In this document: piece after piece, positions 13,662-20,941 of the stretch
Position numbering within the stretch: the first letter of the stretch is position 1
How the letters are laid out: the number at the start of each line of letters is the position of its first letter
Assembly (NCBI RefSeq): GCF_016584085.1
Contig: NZ_NRSJ01000048.1
Location: 1-39,027 of the forward strand
DNA from: Halochromatium glycolicum
GTDB taxonomy: Bacteria; Pseudomonadota; Gammaproteobacteria; Chromatiales; Chromatiaceae
DNA length: 39,027 nt
Direction: 5' to 3'
Translations under genes and position numbers: made by a program
The notes under the pieces: generated by a model
What the model saw: only the letters and a program-made list of their open reading frames with translations
Databases searched by the model: none
What the model was told of the DNA's origin: nothing

Positions 13662-15929
13662 GTGAGTATCGACCCGATGAATGAGCGCCCCCCGCAACCA
13701 TCCTCGCTGCCGTCGACCCAGCCCGAAGACGATTTCATCAGCCTCTTCGCCGAGGTATTCGGACTGGAAAAGGCCCAGCTCCTCGCGCCCGAGTTCCCGG
13801 TGCTGGATATCGAGGGCGGCGCCCGTTTCATCGATTTCGCGCTCCGTGCTGACAACAAGTGGATCGCCTTCGAGGTCGACGGCCCCACCCATTACCAGCC
13901 TCCAGCCTTCGACCGTAACAAGTACGAGGACGATCTGCTGCGTCAGAACAGCCTGATCCATCAGGGCTGGCAGGTGTATCGCTGGACCGACCATGAGTTG
14001 GACCAGCACCGAGAGCGCGTCAAGGAACAGCTCGCTCTCTTTCTCGAACGCGTGCCCGGCCTGCTCGACATGGATGACTTTCTGCCGAAGCAGCGCGCCT
14101 GTAAAGCAGACTTCAATCTGCGCACGCACCAGAGCGAAGCCCTCGACTGGCTGGGCAGTATCCGCGCCGAGGGCACGACCATCGCCCTGCTCGGTCATGC
14201 GACCGGCTCCGGCAAGACCTTTACCGCGATCGAGGACGCTCGGCGCGTCGGCCAGCCGGTGCTCTATGTCGCGCACACCAAGAATCTGATCCGCCAGACC
14301 GAGCGTGCCGTTGCCGAACAATGGCCCGAGGTGACCACTGGCGTCATTCAGGGCGGACGTTTCGAGCCCGATGCGGGATTCGTGCTCGCCACGGTGCAGT
14401 CCCTGTGCAACCGCCTGAGCGACATCGACCCCGCCTGCTTCCGCTACCTGATCATCGACGAAGCCCATCACGCCGCGGCCGACAGCTACCAGCAGGTATT
14501 GGCCTACTTTCGTCCCGTCTTCACGCTGGGCTTGACCGCCACCCCGGAGCGACCGGACGGCAAGCCCATTCTCGACGTCTTTCGTGACACCGCCCACCGA
14601 CTGAGCCTCAAAGAGGCGATCGAGCGCGGTGAGCTGGTGCCCATTCGCTGCGTGCGGGTCAAGACCAACGTCGATCTCAGCCGGGTCCGCTTCAACGCAA
14701 TCCAGTATCAACGCAAGGATCTGGAACAGGCCATCACCATCCCGGCGCGCGATGAACTGATCGTCCAGACCTATCTGGATCATGTGCGCGGCCGCAAGGC
14801 TGTCACCTTCGCCGTCAATGTCCGCCACGGCGAGGCGCTCGCCGAGCGCTACCGCACTCGAGGTGTCCCAGCCCGCGCGGTCTCCGGCCGGATGCCGAGC
14901 CGAGAACGCGATGAGGTGCTCGATGCCTTCGCACGCGGCAAACTGCACATGCTCTGCGCCTGCGATCTGCTCAACGAAGGCTGGGATTGCCCCGACATCG
15001 AAGTCCTGTTGATGGCGCGACCCACGTTGTCGAAGATCATCTACTTGCAACAGCTCGGCCGCGGCACACGCAAGGCCCAGGGCAAGGAATGCCTGCTGGT
15101 TTTCGACTTCGTCGACAACGCCGGGCGCTACAATCAGAGTTGGAATGTCCATCGCGCCACCGGCAATCCGCAATACCGGCCCGGCGGTTTTGTCGCAGCG
15201 CCAAAGGACCGCATCGAGGAGGAAGCCCTCACCGGGCCGCAAGACCCGCTGATCCTCAACCTCGGCCTCTGGACCGAGCACTACGAGGAGATCGACGTCT
15301 TCGACTGGCAAAGCGCGATCAAGGACATGCTCCCGGTTGCCGAGCTGGAACGCCAGCTCGCGGCATCGGAAGGCTACTTGCGCAACAAGGTCCTCCAGGG
15401 CGAGCTGGAGCCGGATCACGATCTCGCGCTCGGCCGCCGCCGCTACTTCTACTTCGCCAAAGCGCGCAAACAGGCGATTGCCGATCAGTTTGGTCTGAAG
15501 CCTGTTATAGCCGCCAACATCCGTGAGCGATTCTTCGCGTTCTGCGAAGACATGGACATGAGCGCCAGCTACAAGCCGGTTCTGCTGCTCGCCCTACTCG
15601 ACAGCGTCGATGATGAAGGGAAGGCGCAGCTTGGCGAACTAACAAGCGCATTCCGAGATTTCTATCTGCAGCGATCCAACTGCGGTTTGCCGGCTGAGAA
15701 AGGCAAACTGCGCATGACCCGCGTGACCGAGCTCAGCGAGAGCGAGATACAGCGGTTGATACTGGAGATGCCATTCAAGAAATACGCGCAGCGAGGGTTC
15801 GTCGATTATGCGCGCGACTTGGCGCAACTACGGATCGTGCCGGCATTATGGAAGCGACTCGACGCGAATGACCATCAACGGTTAAGGGAGATCGCCAAGA
15901 CGCGGATTGATGAGTACTTTCAGAGGTGA
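13662..15929 (+). CDS. DEAD/DEAH helicase with N-terminal restriction-nuclease-like domain
   Basis: About 750 residues in one open frame. N-terminus (about 25-105 from the ATG at 13677): a DUF559/VSR-like nuclease fold with RFIDFAL, KWIAFEVDGPTHY and YRWTDHEL, giving the D and E-x-D pattern. Then an SF2 helicase: Walker A ATGSGKT with Lys180, DEAH box IIDEAHHA from Asp261, motif III GLTATPER, and C-terminal lobe with motif VI QQLGRGTRKA. The C-terminal part (SYKPVLLLALLD, FRDFYLQRSNCG) is a domain found in single-chain restriction enzymes. This matches the kind of helicase annotated as a phosphorothioation system restriction enzyme. It is on the opposite strand to its neighbours. Start: GTG 13662 has AAGG upstream, ATG 13677 is five codons in; either is possible. 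Probably still functional. Confidence 0.8.
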   Translation: MSIDPMNERPPQPSSLPSTQPEDDFISLFAEVFGLEKAQLLAPEFPVLDIEGGARFIDFALRADNKWIAFEVDGPTHYQPPAFDRNKYEDDLLRQNSLIHQGWQVYRWTDHELDQHRERVKEQLALFLERVPGLLDMDDFLPKQRACKADFNLRTHQSEALDWLGSIRAEGTTIALLGHATGSGKTFTAIEDARRVGQPVLYVAHTKNLIRQTERAVAEQWPEVTTGVIQGGRFEPDAGFVLATVQSLCNRLSDIDPACFRYLIIDEAHHAAADSYQQVLAYFRPVFTLGLTATPERPDGKPILDVFRDTAHRLSLKEAIERGELVPIRCVRVKTNVDLSRVRFNAIQYQRKDLEQAITIPARDELIVQTYLDHVRGRKAVTFAVNVRHGEALAERYRTRGVPARAVSGRMPSRERDEVLDAFARGKLHMLCACDLLNEGWDCPDIEVLLMARPTLSKIIYLQQLGRGTRKAQGKECLLVFDFVDNAGRYNQSWNVHRATGNPQYRPGGFVAAPKDRIEEEALTGPQDPLILNLGLWTEHYEEIDVFDWQSAIKDMLPVAELERQLAASEGYLRNKVLQGELEPDHDLALGRRRYFYFAKARKQAIADQFGLKPVIAANIRERFFAFCEDMDMSASYKPVLLLALLDSVDDEGKAQLGELTSAFRDFYLQRSNCGLPAEKGKLRMTRVTELSESEIQRLILEMPFKKYAQRGFVDYARDLAQLRIVPALWKRLDANDHQRLREIAKTRIDEYFQR

Positions 15930-16274
15930 GCCAAATGAGTGGGCAACGGCGGCGCGGAAGCGGGCCGCGAGCGCCGCGTCGGTCTGCGCGAGGACGCCGG
16001 CGGCGGTTTGGTGCAACGCCCCGTCCGGCGCCGACAGCAAGGCACCGGCGAACAGACCCAGTGCCGATTTGCCCGAGCCGTAAGGTCCATTCAGCGCGAG
16101 CGCGCGATTCTGCGCCGCGTGCCCGAGCCCGCCGGCCATCTGCTCGAGCGCCTGCACGGCGCGCGAGGTGGGCAGGTAGGCCTGCACCAGCTCGCGCGCA
16201 TTGCCGTCACGGCTGAGGTTGATCGAGCGGGTGTAGACCGCGTCGATCGCGAGGGTCTGGTCCAAACCGCTCAC
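15930..16274 (-). pseudogene. N-terminal stub of a large P-loop defence ATPase
   Basis: About 115 residues of a bigger protein. It begins MSGLDQTLAIDAVYTRSINL, goes on to YLPTSRAVQALEQM and has Walker A NGPYGSGKS near residue 65, then breaks off as it meets the end of the helicase gene. BREX/phosphorothioation-type ATPases start in a similar way and run to 1000 residues or more. The start is a GTG at 16274 with a strong AAGGAG six bases before it, so the stub is probably still translated. The open frame continues to 15882, but the last 15 or so codons are the helicase 3' end read backwards. Walker B and the rest are missing, so it should be inactive. Confidence 0.65.
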
Positions 16275-16322
16275 CCGTTGCTCCTTCTATCCGTCCGCAA
16301 GCCGATACTCCAATGGCCATAC

Positions 16323-16529
16323 TTAGCTACGCGCGTCGTCTGGAGCGCCTTGATCGGCTGCAAGGGTGCTGATTGTCGGATTGCGCCGTGGCAGAGCGAC
16401 GACACGATTCGGATGCTCGGCTTGTCTTGCCATCAAATCCTGATAGATCGCGTCAATATCGTAATTGAACTGACGGGCGTACTCATCTCTGAGTGCTCGT
16501 GTTTCGGCGACAATAGGATCTTGCCACAT
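16323..16529 (-). CDS. Antitoxin-like partner of the PIN toxin
   Basis: 68 residues, two bases after the PIN gene. It has the EYARQFNYDIDAIYQDL pattern seen in short proteins next to PIN toxins, especially in cyanobacteria, where toxin comes first and antitoxin second. It probably binds and blocks the PIN nuclease. There is no clear DNA-binding motif. Assignment depends on the neighbour and on this recognisable short pattern. Confidence 0.7.
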   Translation of the reverse strand: MWQDPIVAETRALRDEYARQFNYDIDAIYQDLMARQAEHPNRVVALPRRNPTISTLAADQGAPDDARS

Positions 16530-16531
16530 CG

Positions 16532-17005
16532 TTAAGACTCCATCAGCTCAAGGGGCGTACAGATCACCGGCGGTTCATAGCCATATTCCCGGCAGGTGAG
16601 TTCCACTTTCGGTCGAGTGTGTGCATTTGCAATATGTGTGCAGTTCCAGGTCAGTAGATATGCGACGCCGTTCACCGCAGCTATTGCAATGTGATACGCA
16701 TCCGCTTCCGCTTTCTGGGGAAGCGCATGACTTTCGATTAGCATCCGCGCCAAGCCTCGGACATGTTCCGAAATTTCAAGCAAGGGAATATCAGCAAGGA
16801 TAGCGAGGCGACGCCGCGAAGCTTCTGCATGACCTCTGCTTGCTTCGGAAATGACGAGATCGGAGGCGAAAATGCGATAATTCGGCCTAAGCGTTTCCCA
16901 CCACTCGATCGTCGTGCTTTGATTTGCCATCGCACGCAGGTCATTGCTTGGTCGGGCTGTCAAATAGCTTATAACCGACGTTTCTACGTAGACTGTTTCA
17001 CTCAA
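16532..17005 (-). CDS. PIN-domain (VapC-type) toxin
   Basis: 157-residue PIN-fold nuclease. The N-terminal acidic residue is Glu in TVYVETSVISYLTARPS, a known variant of the usual Asp. Further acidic positions are VISEASRG and KAEADAYHIAIAA, and WNCTHIANA supplies the conserved Asn after TWN. PIN toxins cleave tRNA, rRNA or mRNA. Full length and apparently intact. The nearest start is a TTG at 17005 (LSETVYVE) with AGGGA about eight bases upstream; no upstream ATG. The antitoxin follows, the reverse of the common order. It separates the DUF4007 remnant from the ATPase stub. Confidence 0.82.
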   Translation of the reverse strand: MSETVYVETSVISYLTARPSNDLRAMANQSTTIEWWETLRPNYRIFASDLVISEASRGHAEASRRRLAILADIPLLEISEHVRGLARMLIESHALPQKAEADAYHIAIAAVNGVAYLLTWNCTHIANAHTRPKVELTCREYGYEPPVICTPLELMES

Positions 17006-17033
17006 AGGGAATCCCTATTTCATCGATCACTCA

Positions 17034-17690
17034 TCAGCCATACCGACTGCGATAATAATCACTGAGGATGTCCAGTGGCCTGAGCACAGCACCGCGGCGG
17101 CAGATCTGGTGGACACCGGCGGTGTCACGCAGTTCGTAACAGTCGGGGAATTGATCCATCACTCGTTCCAAGGCAGCCATCATCCCCTCTTCGCTCAAGC
17201 GAAACGCGGCGCCGGGGGCGACCCATTCGCCGTCACCATAGAGCATGACCCGCACCGGCAGCGCCGGTTGCTGGGGCTCGGCGGCGAACCGGTCGGCGAG
17301 CGCGAAGTGCACCGCAATCGGTGGCAGGAACGACCGGCTGGCGCGCAGGCTGCGGTAGCCGGCCTCGGCATCGGGCTCGATCAGCCCGAGCTGCGCGAGC
17401 GGTGAATCCAGGTACTCGTCAGTTCGCGTCTCGAGGGCGGCGTACATGCGCAGTAGCGTCGCGATATCGGATTTCAGGGTGCTGGCCGAGCGTTTGGCCT
17501 CCAACTCCTGATTGGTGAAATCGATTAGGCCGACGAGTGCATCTTGATCGCGGAAGCGCGGCATCGCGAAGCGGTTGAAGAACCAGAAGAAGCCGGTCGC
17601 CTCGCTGGCATTGGCGCTGATCAGCCAGTGTAGAATCCAGAGGGTGGCGTCGTCTTCGAGATAGGGATCGCCTTCGCTGCCGAGCAGGCG
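17034..17690 (-). pseudogene. DUF4007-family protein, C-terminal fragment
   Basis: About 218 residues of a DUF4007 protein, a family seen in DNA phosphorothioation-type defence loci. It starts abruptly at EGDPYLEDDATLWILHWLIS, a highly typical mid-protein block, and continues FFWFFNRF, the LKSDIATLLRMY region, the middle DSPLAQLGLI and the conserved tail to LDILSDYYRSRYG. The N-terminal third (about 80-90 residues) is missing; instead the sequence changes at about 17690 into a cysteine desulfurase in another frame. There is no start codon of its own, so it is a remnant created by deletion. An open frame reaches up to 18029 but that part is the desulfurase in the wrong frame. Confidence 0.75.
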
Positions 17691-18178
17691 ATGGCCTCGA
17701 TGGGTTGGATGACGCCAATCTCGTTGTTGGTGTGCATCAGCGAGATCAGCAGCGTGTCCGGGCGGATCGCGGCGGCGATGGCCGCGGGCGCAATGACGCC
17801 ATTCGCGTCCGGCCTGACGCGCGTGACCTCGAAGCCATCGCGCTCGAGCTGCTCGGCGCAGGCCAGGATCGCGCGGTGCTCGATGGCGGAGACGATCAGA
17901 TGGCGGCCCTTGTCGGCGTGCGCGCGGGCAACCCCGGTCAAGGCGAGATTGTCGGCCTCCGTGGCGCCGCTGGTGAAGATGACCTCGTCGGGCTCGCAGC
18001 CGAGCTCGTCGGCGATCTGCTGCCGGCACGACCCGACCCGCTGCGCGGCGGCTCTGCCGTAGCGATGAGCCGTGGCCGAGGGGTTGCCGCTGGCTGCGCG
18101 CAGCGCATCCGTCATCGCGGCGACCACGTCCGCATCGACAGGCGTGGTGGAGGCGCTATCGAAATAGAGGGCGCTCAT
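17690..18178 (-). pseudogene. DndA/IscS-like cysteine desulfurase, N-terminal half
   Basis: PLP enzyme that moves sulfur from cysteine; DndA supplies the sulfur for DNA phosphorothioation. Residues 1-163 are a clean match: MSALYFDSASTTPVDADVV, the GNPSATAHRYGR block, VIFTSGATEADNLAL, SAIEHRAIL and MHTNNEIGVIQP. It breaks right after IQPIEAIA. The PLP lysine and active cysteine loop, which lie further on, are absent; the frame runs on into unrelated residues and stops at 17621. After the break the DNA continues as DUF4007 in a different frame. Start ATG 18178 is clear although the Shine-Dalgarno is poor. DndA rather than housekeeping IscS is inferred from the DUF4007 neighbour. Confidence 0.78.
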
Positions 18179-18181
18179 CGC

Positions 18182-18544
18182 TCAGTCGACTCGAACGAAC
18201 ACACACCGTAGCGAGATCCTCCGGAGAGCCCTCGGCGCACGAGCGAACGATCGATCCGGGGAATCAGCAACCTCCTTGTTTCGAGACAGACTCTGCTCAC
18301 AAAACCAAGCGCAGACATGATCCTCGCGCTCCGAGCACCTTACGCCCGCAGGCCCCGCTTGGCAATCCCCTGCGTCCAGCTTCTCGTGCGCCTGGTCGAG
18401 CATCAGCGCCCACGGACAGTCCTTAGAGGCCCTATCGAAATGCCTGGCTAAAGAGTTCACGGCGCCGCCCCAGCAGTGACCTTCGGTGACGATGTGGTAC
18501 TCGGTGACATGCTGGGCGTCGGAAAACACCCAGGGCGCGAGCAC
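18182..18544 (-). CDS. Uncertain small open reading frame, Cys-rich
   Basis: 120 codons, no family recognised. It has seven cysteines, including HCWGGAVNSLARHF, KDCPWALMLDQAHEKL and DHVCAWFCEQS. The third codon positions in the middle are mostly G or C, like real genes in this window, so it may be coding or once coding; the last 35 codons look random. It ends just before the desulfurase remnant. I cannot give a function. Confidence 0.25.
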   Translation of the reverse strand: MLAPWVFSDAQHVTEYHIVTEGHCWGGAVNSLARHFDRASKDCPWALMLDQAHEKLDAGDCQAGPAGVRCSEREDHVCAWFCEQSLSRNKEVADSPDRSFARAPRALRRISLRCVFVRVD

Positions 18545-18738
18545 GTCCGCCTTAGGTGCTGCAGACCCGACCGCGCCGCGTTAGCCACAGACCGGCGTGG
18601 TGCGCTGCAGCGCGCTCCGGGGCGCTCCGAGCATTGGATTAACGGCGGCTGCCGTTACCTTTCCAATCGCTGGCACAGCACCGGGAGCCTGTCCCCCGGA
18701 CTGCCAGGTTCGTCACTTCGCCATTTGGAGCCGATTCG
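18545..18738 (+). other. Upstream region of the metallo-hydrolase gene with compound hairpin
   Basis: No gene seen. A two-part inverted repeat at 18633-18667 pairs ATTGGA with TCCAAT and, inside, TAACGGC with GCCGTTA around a GGCT loop. It lies about 70 bases before the ATG of the next gene. It could be an operator, a leader hairpin, or the end of an element. TTGGAG at 18725-18730 is the ribosome site of the next gene. Confidence 0.4.
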
Positions 18739-19728
18739 ATGCAGCTACGACGATTCAGCGCATTCGCGCTGACCCTGCTCGCCACAGCCACTCTCGCCAC
18801 AGCCACTCTCCCCATCGGCGCCCTCGCCGTTGCCGCCGAGCGCGGGCCCGCGTTGCCCGATTACCCACCCGAGAAGGTCGCCGACGGCGTCTACGTGATC
18901 CACGGCCCCATCGACTATCCGACCCCGGAGAACCAGGGCTTCATGAACAACCCCGCGTGGTTGGTCACCGACGCCGGCGTGGTCGTGATCGACCCCGGCT
19001 CCAGCGTCCAGACCGGTGAGATGGTCCTGCGCGCGCTCCGCGAGATCACCGACGCCCCGATCATCGCGGTGCTCAACACGCACGTCCACGGCGATCACTG
19101 GCTCGGCAATCAGGCAATCCGCGCCGCCTACCCCGAGGTCCCGATCTACGCCCACCCGAACATGATCGCGGCCATCGAAAACGGCGCCGGCGAGCAATGG
19201 CTCGACCTCATGCTACGTGCCACCGAAGGCGCAACCGCCGGCACCGAGGCCGTCGGCCCGACCCAGGCCGTCGGCGGCGGAACCGAGCTCGAGCTCGGCG
19301 GGCTCACCTACCGCATCCACCACTGGGGCCCCGCGCATACCAACAACGACCTCATGATCGAGATCCCCGAGCGCGGGGTCCTGTTCGCGGCCGACAACGC
19401 CAACAACGAGCGCATCGTGCGGATGGACGATGCATCCTTCGAGGGACTGATCGACACATTGGAGCGCGCAAAGACCATCCCGGCCGAGGTCGTGGTGCCC
19501 GGCCATGGCCTCACCGGTGGCCCCGAGATCATCACCGAGAATCTCGACTACGTCGCCACGCTCCGCCAGACCGTCGCTGAGCTCTACGACGAAGGCCTCA
19601 GCGACTTCGAGATGAAGGACCCGGTCGCCGAGCGCCTCACCGACTACGCCGATTGGGCCGGCTTCGACGACGAACTCGGCAAGCACATCTCATTGGTCTA
19701 CCTAGAGGTCGAAGCCGACGCCTTCTGA
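18739..19728 (+). CDS. Exported metallo-beta-lactamase-fold hydrolase
   Basis: 329 residues with a signal peptide of about 33 (ALAVA/AERG), so a periplasmic enzyme. The zinc-binding motif is HVHGDH (His115, His117, Asp119, His120), followed by His200 in GPAHT, Asp219 in FAADN and His256 in VPGHG: the full set for a two-zinc site. Similar to the periplasmic MBL hydrolases called SoxH-like or quinoprotein-relay hydrolases; substrate unknown. SoxH occurs in some sox loci but is not needed for thiosulfate oxidation, so the sox link is only suggestive; the sox genes are 12 kb away. In the signal peptide a 15-base unit is repeated exactly twice (18778-18807), giving LATATLATAT. Start has TTGGAG eight bases upstream. 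Confidence 0.85.
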   Translation: MQLRRFSAFALTLLATATLATATLPIGALAVAAERGPALPDYPPEKVADGVYVIHGPIDYPTPENQGFMNNPAWLVTDAGVVVIDPGSSVQTGEMVLRALREITDAPIIAVLNTHVHGDHWLGNQAIRAAYPEVPIYAHPNMIAAIENGAGEQWLDLMLRATEGATAGTEAVGPTQAVGGGTELELGGLTYRIHHWGPAHTNNDLMIEIPERGVLFAADNANNERIVRMDDASFEGLIDTLERAKTIPAEVVVPGHGLTGGPEIITENLDYVATLRQTVAELYDEGLSDFEMKDPVAERLTDYADWAGFDDELGKHISLVYLEVEADAF

Positions 19729-19735
19729 TCGCCGC

Positions 19736-19752
19736 GCGGGCATCGCGCCCGC
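19736..19752 (+). terminator. Weak hairpin after the metallo-hydrolase gene
   Basis: GCGGGC, loop ATCGC, GCCCGC eight bases after the stop. There is no run of T behind it, so it would be an incomplete intrinsic terminator or a 3' end protector. Confidence 0.35.
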
Positions 19753-19951
19753 CCTAATCAATGAATCTGATCCGCCAGACCCAGCCGGCACTCCGCCTAC
19801 GACGGCGCCCTGAACGCAGGATCGCGTCCATCCTGCGCGTCTATCCTGCGCAGCGGCCGAAGCCTGATCGGCATCCGTTCAACGCCGCAGGTCGAAACTG
19901 ACGCGCGTTATCTGCGACAATGACCGCTGTCGAAGCAAACAAAGGTCGATT

Positions 19952-20941
19952 ATGAGTTCTTACGACGTCTACGCCCTCGGAAACGCCTTGGTGGATATGG
20001 AATACGAGGTCAGCCCAGAAGACCTCCAGCATCTGCACATCGACAAGGGGGTCATGACCCTGGTCGACGAGGCCCATCAGCTGCGCATCATGGAGCACCT
20101 TCGCGAGCACCACCATCAGCGCGGCTCCGGTGGCTCGGCCGCGAACTCGGTCATCGCGCTCTGCCAGCTCGGCGGCAGCGGCTACTACGCCTGCAAGGTC
20201 GCTGACGACGAGCTCGGGCACTTCTATATGAAGGATCTGCGCGATGGCGGTGTCGACTGCATCCAGGGGACCTTCCTCGAGAAGGGCGACACCGGCCGTT
20301 GCGTGGTACTGGTAACGCCCGATTCGGACCGCACCATGTGCACCTATCTCGGCATCAGTGGCAACCTCTCGGTCCACGAGGTCGAGGTCAAGGCCCTGCA
20401 TGCGGCCAAGTGGTTCTACACGGAAGGCTATCTGGTCACCTCCGATACCGCCCGCGTCGCGGCGATCGAGGCCCGGAAGGCGGCCGAGCATGGCGGTGTC
20501 CGGACGGCCCTCTCGCTGTCCGACCCGAATATGGTCCGCTTCTTCAAGGACGGCCTCAAGGAGATGATCGGCGACGGGGTCGACCTGATCTTCGCCAACG
20601 AGGAGGAGGCGATGGGGATGGCCGAGTCCGACAACCTGGACGATGCGGTGGCCTATCTGAAGACGCTGTCGAAGGAGTTCGCGATCACCCGCGGCCCCCA
20701 GGGCGCGCTGGTCTGGGACGGCAAGGGGCTGATCGAGATCGATCCGGTCAAGGTCGATCCGGTCGACACCGTCGGGGCTGGCGACATGTTCGCGGGCGCC
20801 TTCCTCTACGGGCTGACCCAGGGCTGGGATCACAAGCGGGCAGGCGAGCTTGCCTCCGCGACCTCGGCGAAGCTGGTCACCAGTCTCGGCCCACGCCTCC
20901 CTCAGTCCGAGACCCAGGCGATCCTGCAGCGGTTCGCCTGA
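19952..20941 (+). CDS. Adenosine kinase-like PfkB-family sugar kinase
   Basis: Cytoplasmic kinase, 329 residues. PfkB family landmarks: ALGNALVDMEYEV at the start, the GSGGSAANSVIALCQLGG nucleoside/sugar-binding stretch near 50-70, GDTGRCVVLVTPDSDRTMCT, EGYLVTS, and the C-terminal signature DPVDTVGAGDMFAGAFLYG with the catalytic Asp and anion hole. Proteins of this type are annotated adenosine kinase in Chromatiales and phosphorylate a nucleoside or sugar with ATP. The substrate cannot be set from sequence alone. AAAGGT precedes the ATG at 19952. No partner gene; about 630 bases free of genes follow. Confidence 0.85.
   Translation: MSSYDVYALGNALVDMEYEVSPEDLQHLHIDKGVMTLVDEAHQLRIMEHLREHHHQRGSGGSAANSVIALCQLGGSGYYACKVADDELGHFYMKDLRDGGVDCIQGTFLEKGDTGRCVVLVTPDSDRTMCTYLGISGNLSVHEVEVKALHAAKWFYTEGYLVTSDTARVAAIEARKAAEHGGVRTALSLSDPNMVRFFKDGLKEMIGDGVDLIFANEEEAMGMAESDNLDDAVAYLKTLSKEFAITRGPQGALVWDGKGLIEIDPVKVDPVDTVGAGDMFAGAFLYGLTQGWDHKRAGELASATSAKLVTSLGPRLPQSETQAILQRFA

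Noticed and set aside
13650..15419. 589-codon - strand open frame across the helicase
   Set aside because: The + strand gene has all helicase motifs; the reverse frame has none.
17034..18029. A 331-residue protein read as one gene from 18029
   Set aside because: Its first third is the desulfurase gene in the wrong frame (Arg-rich); only the part after about 17690 is real DUF4007 sequence.
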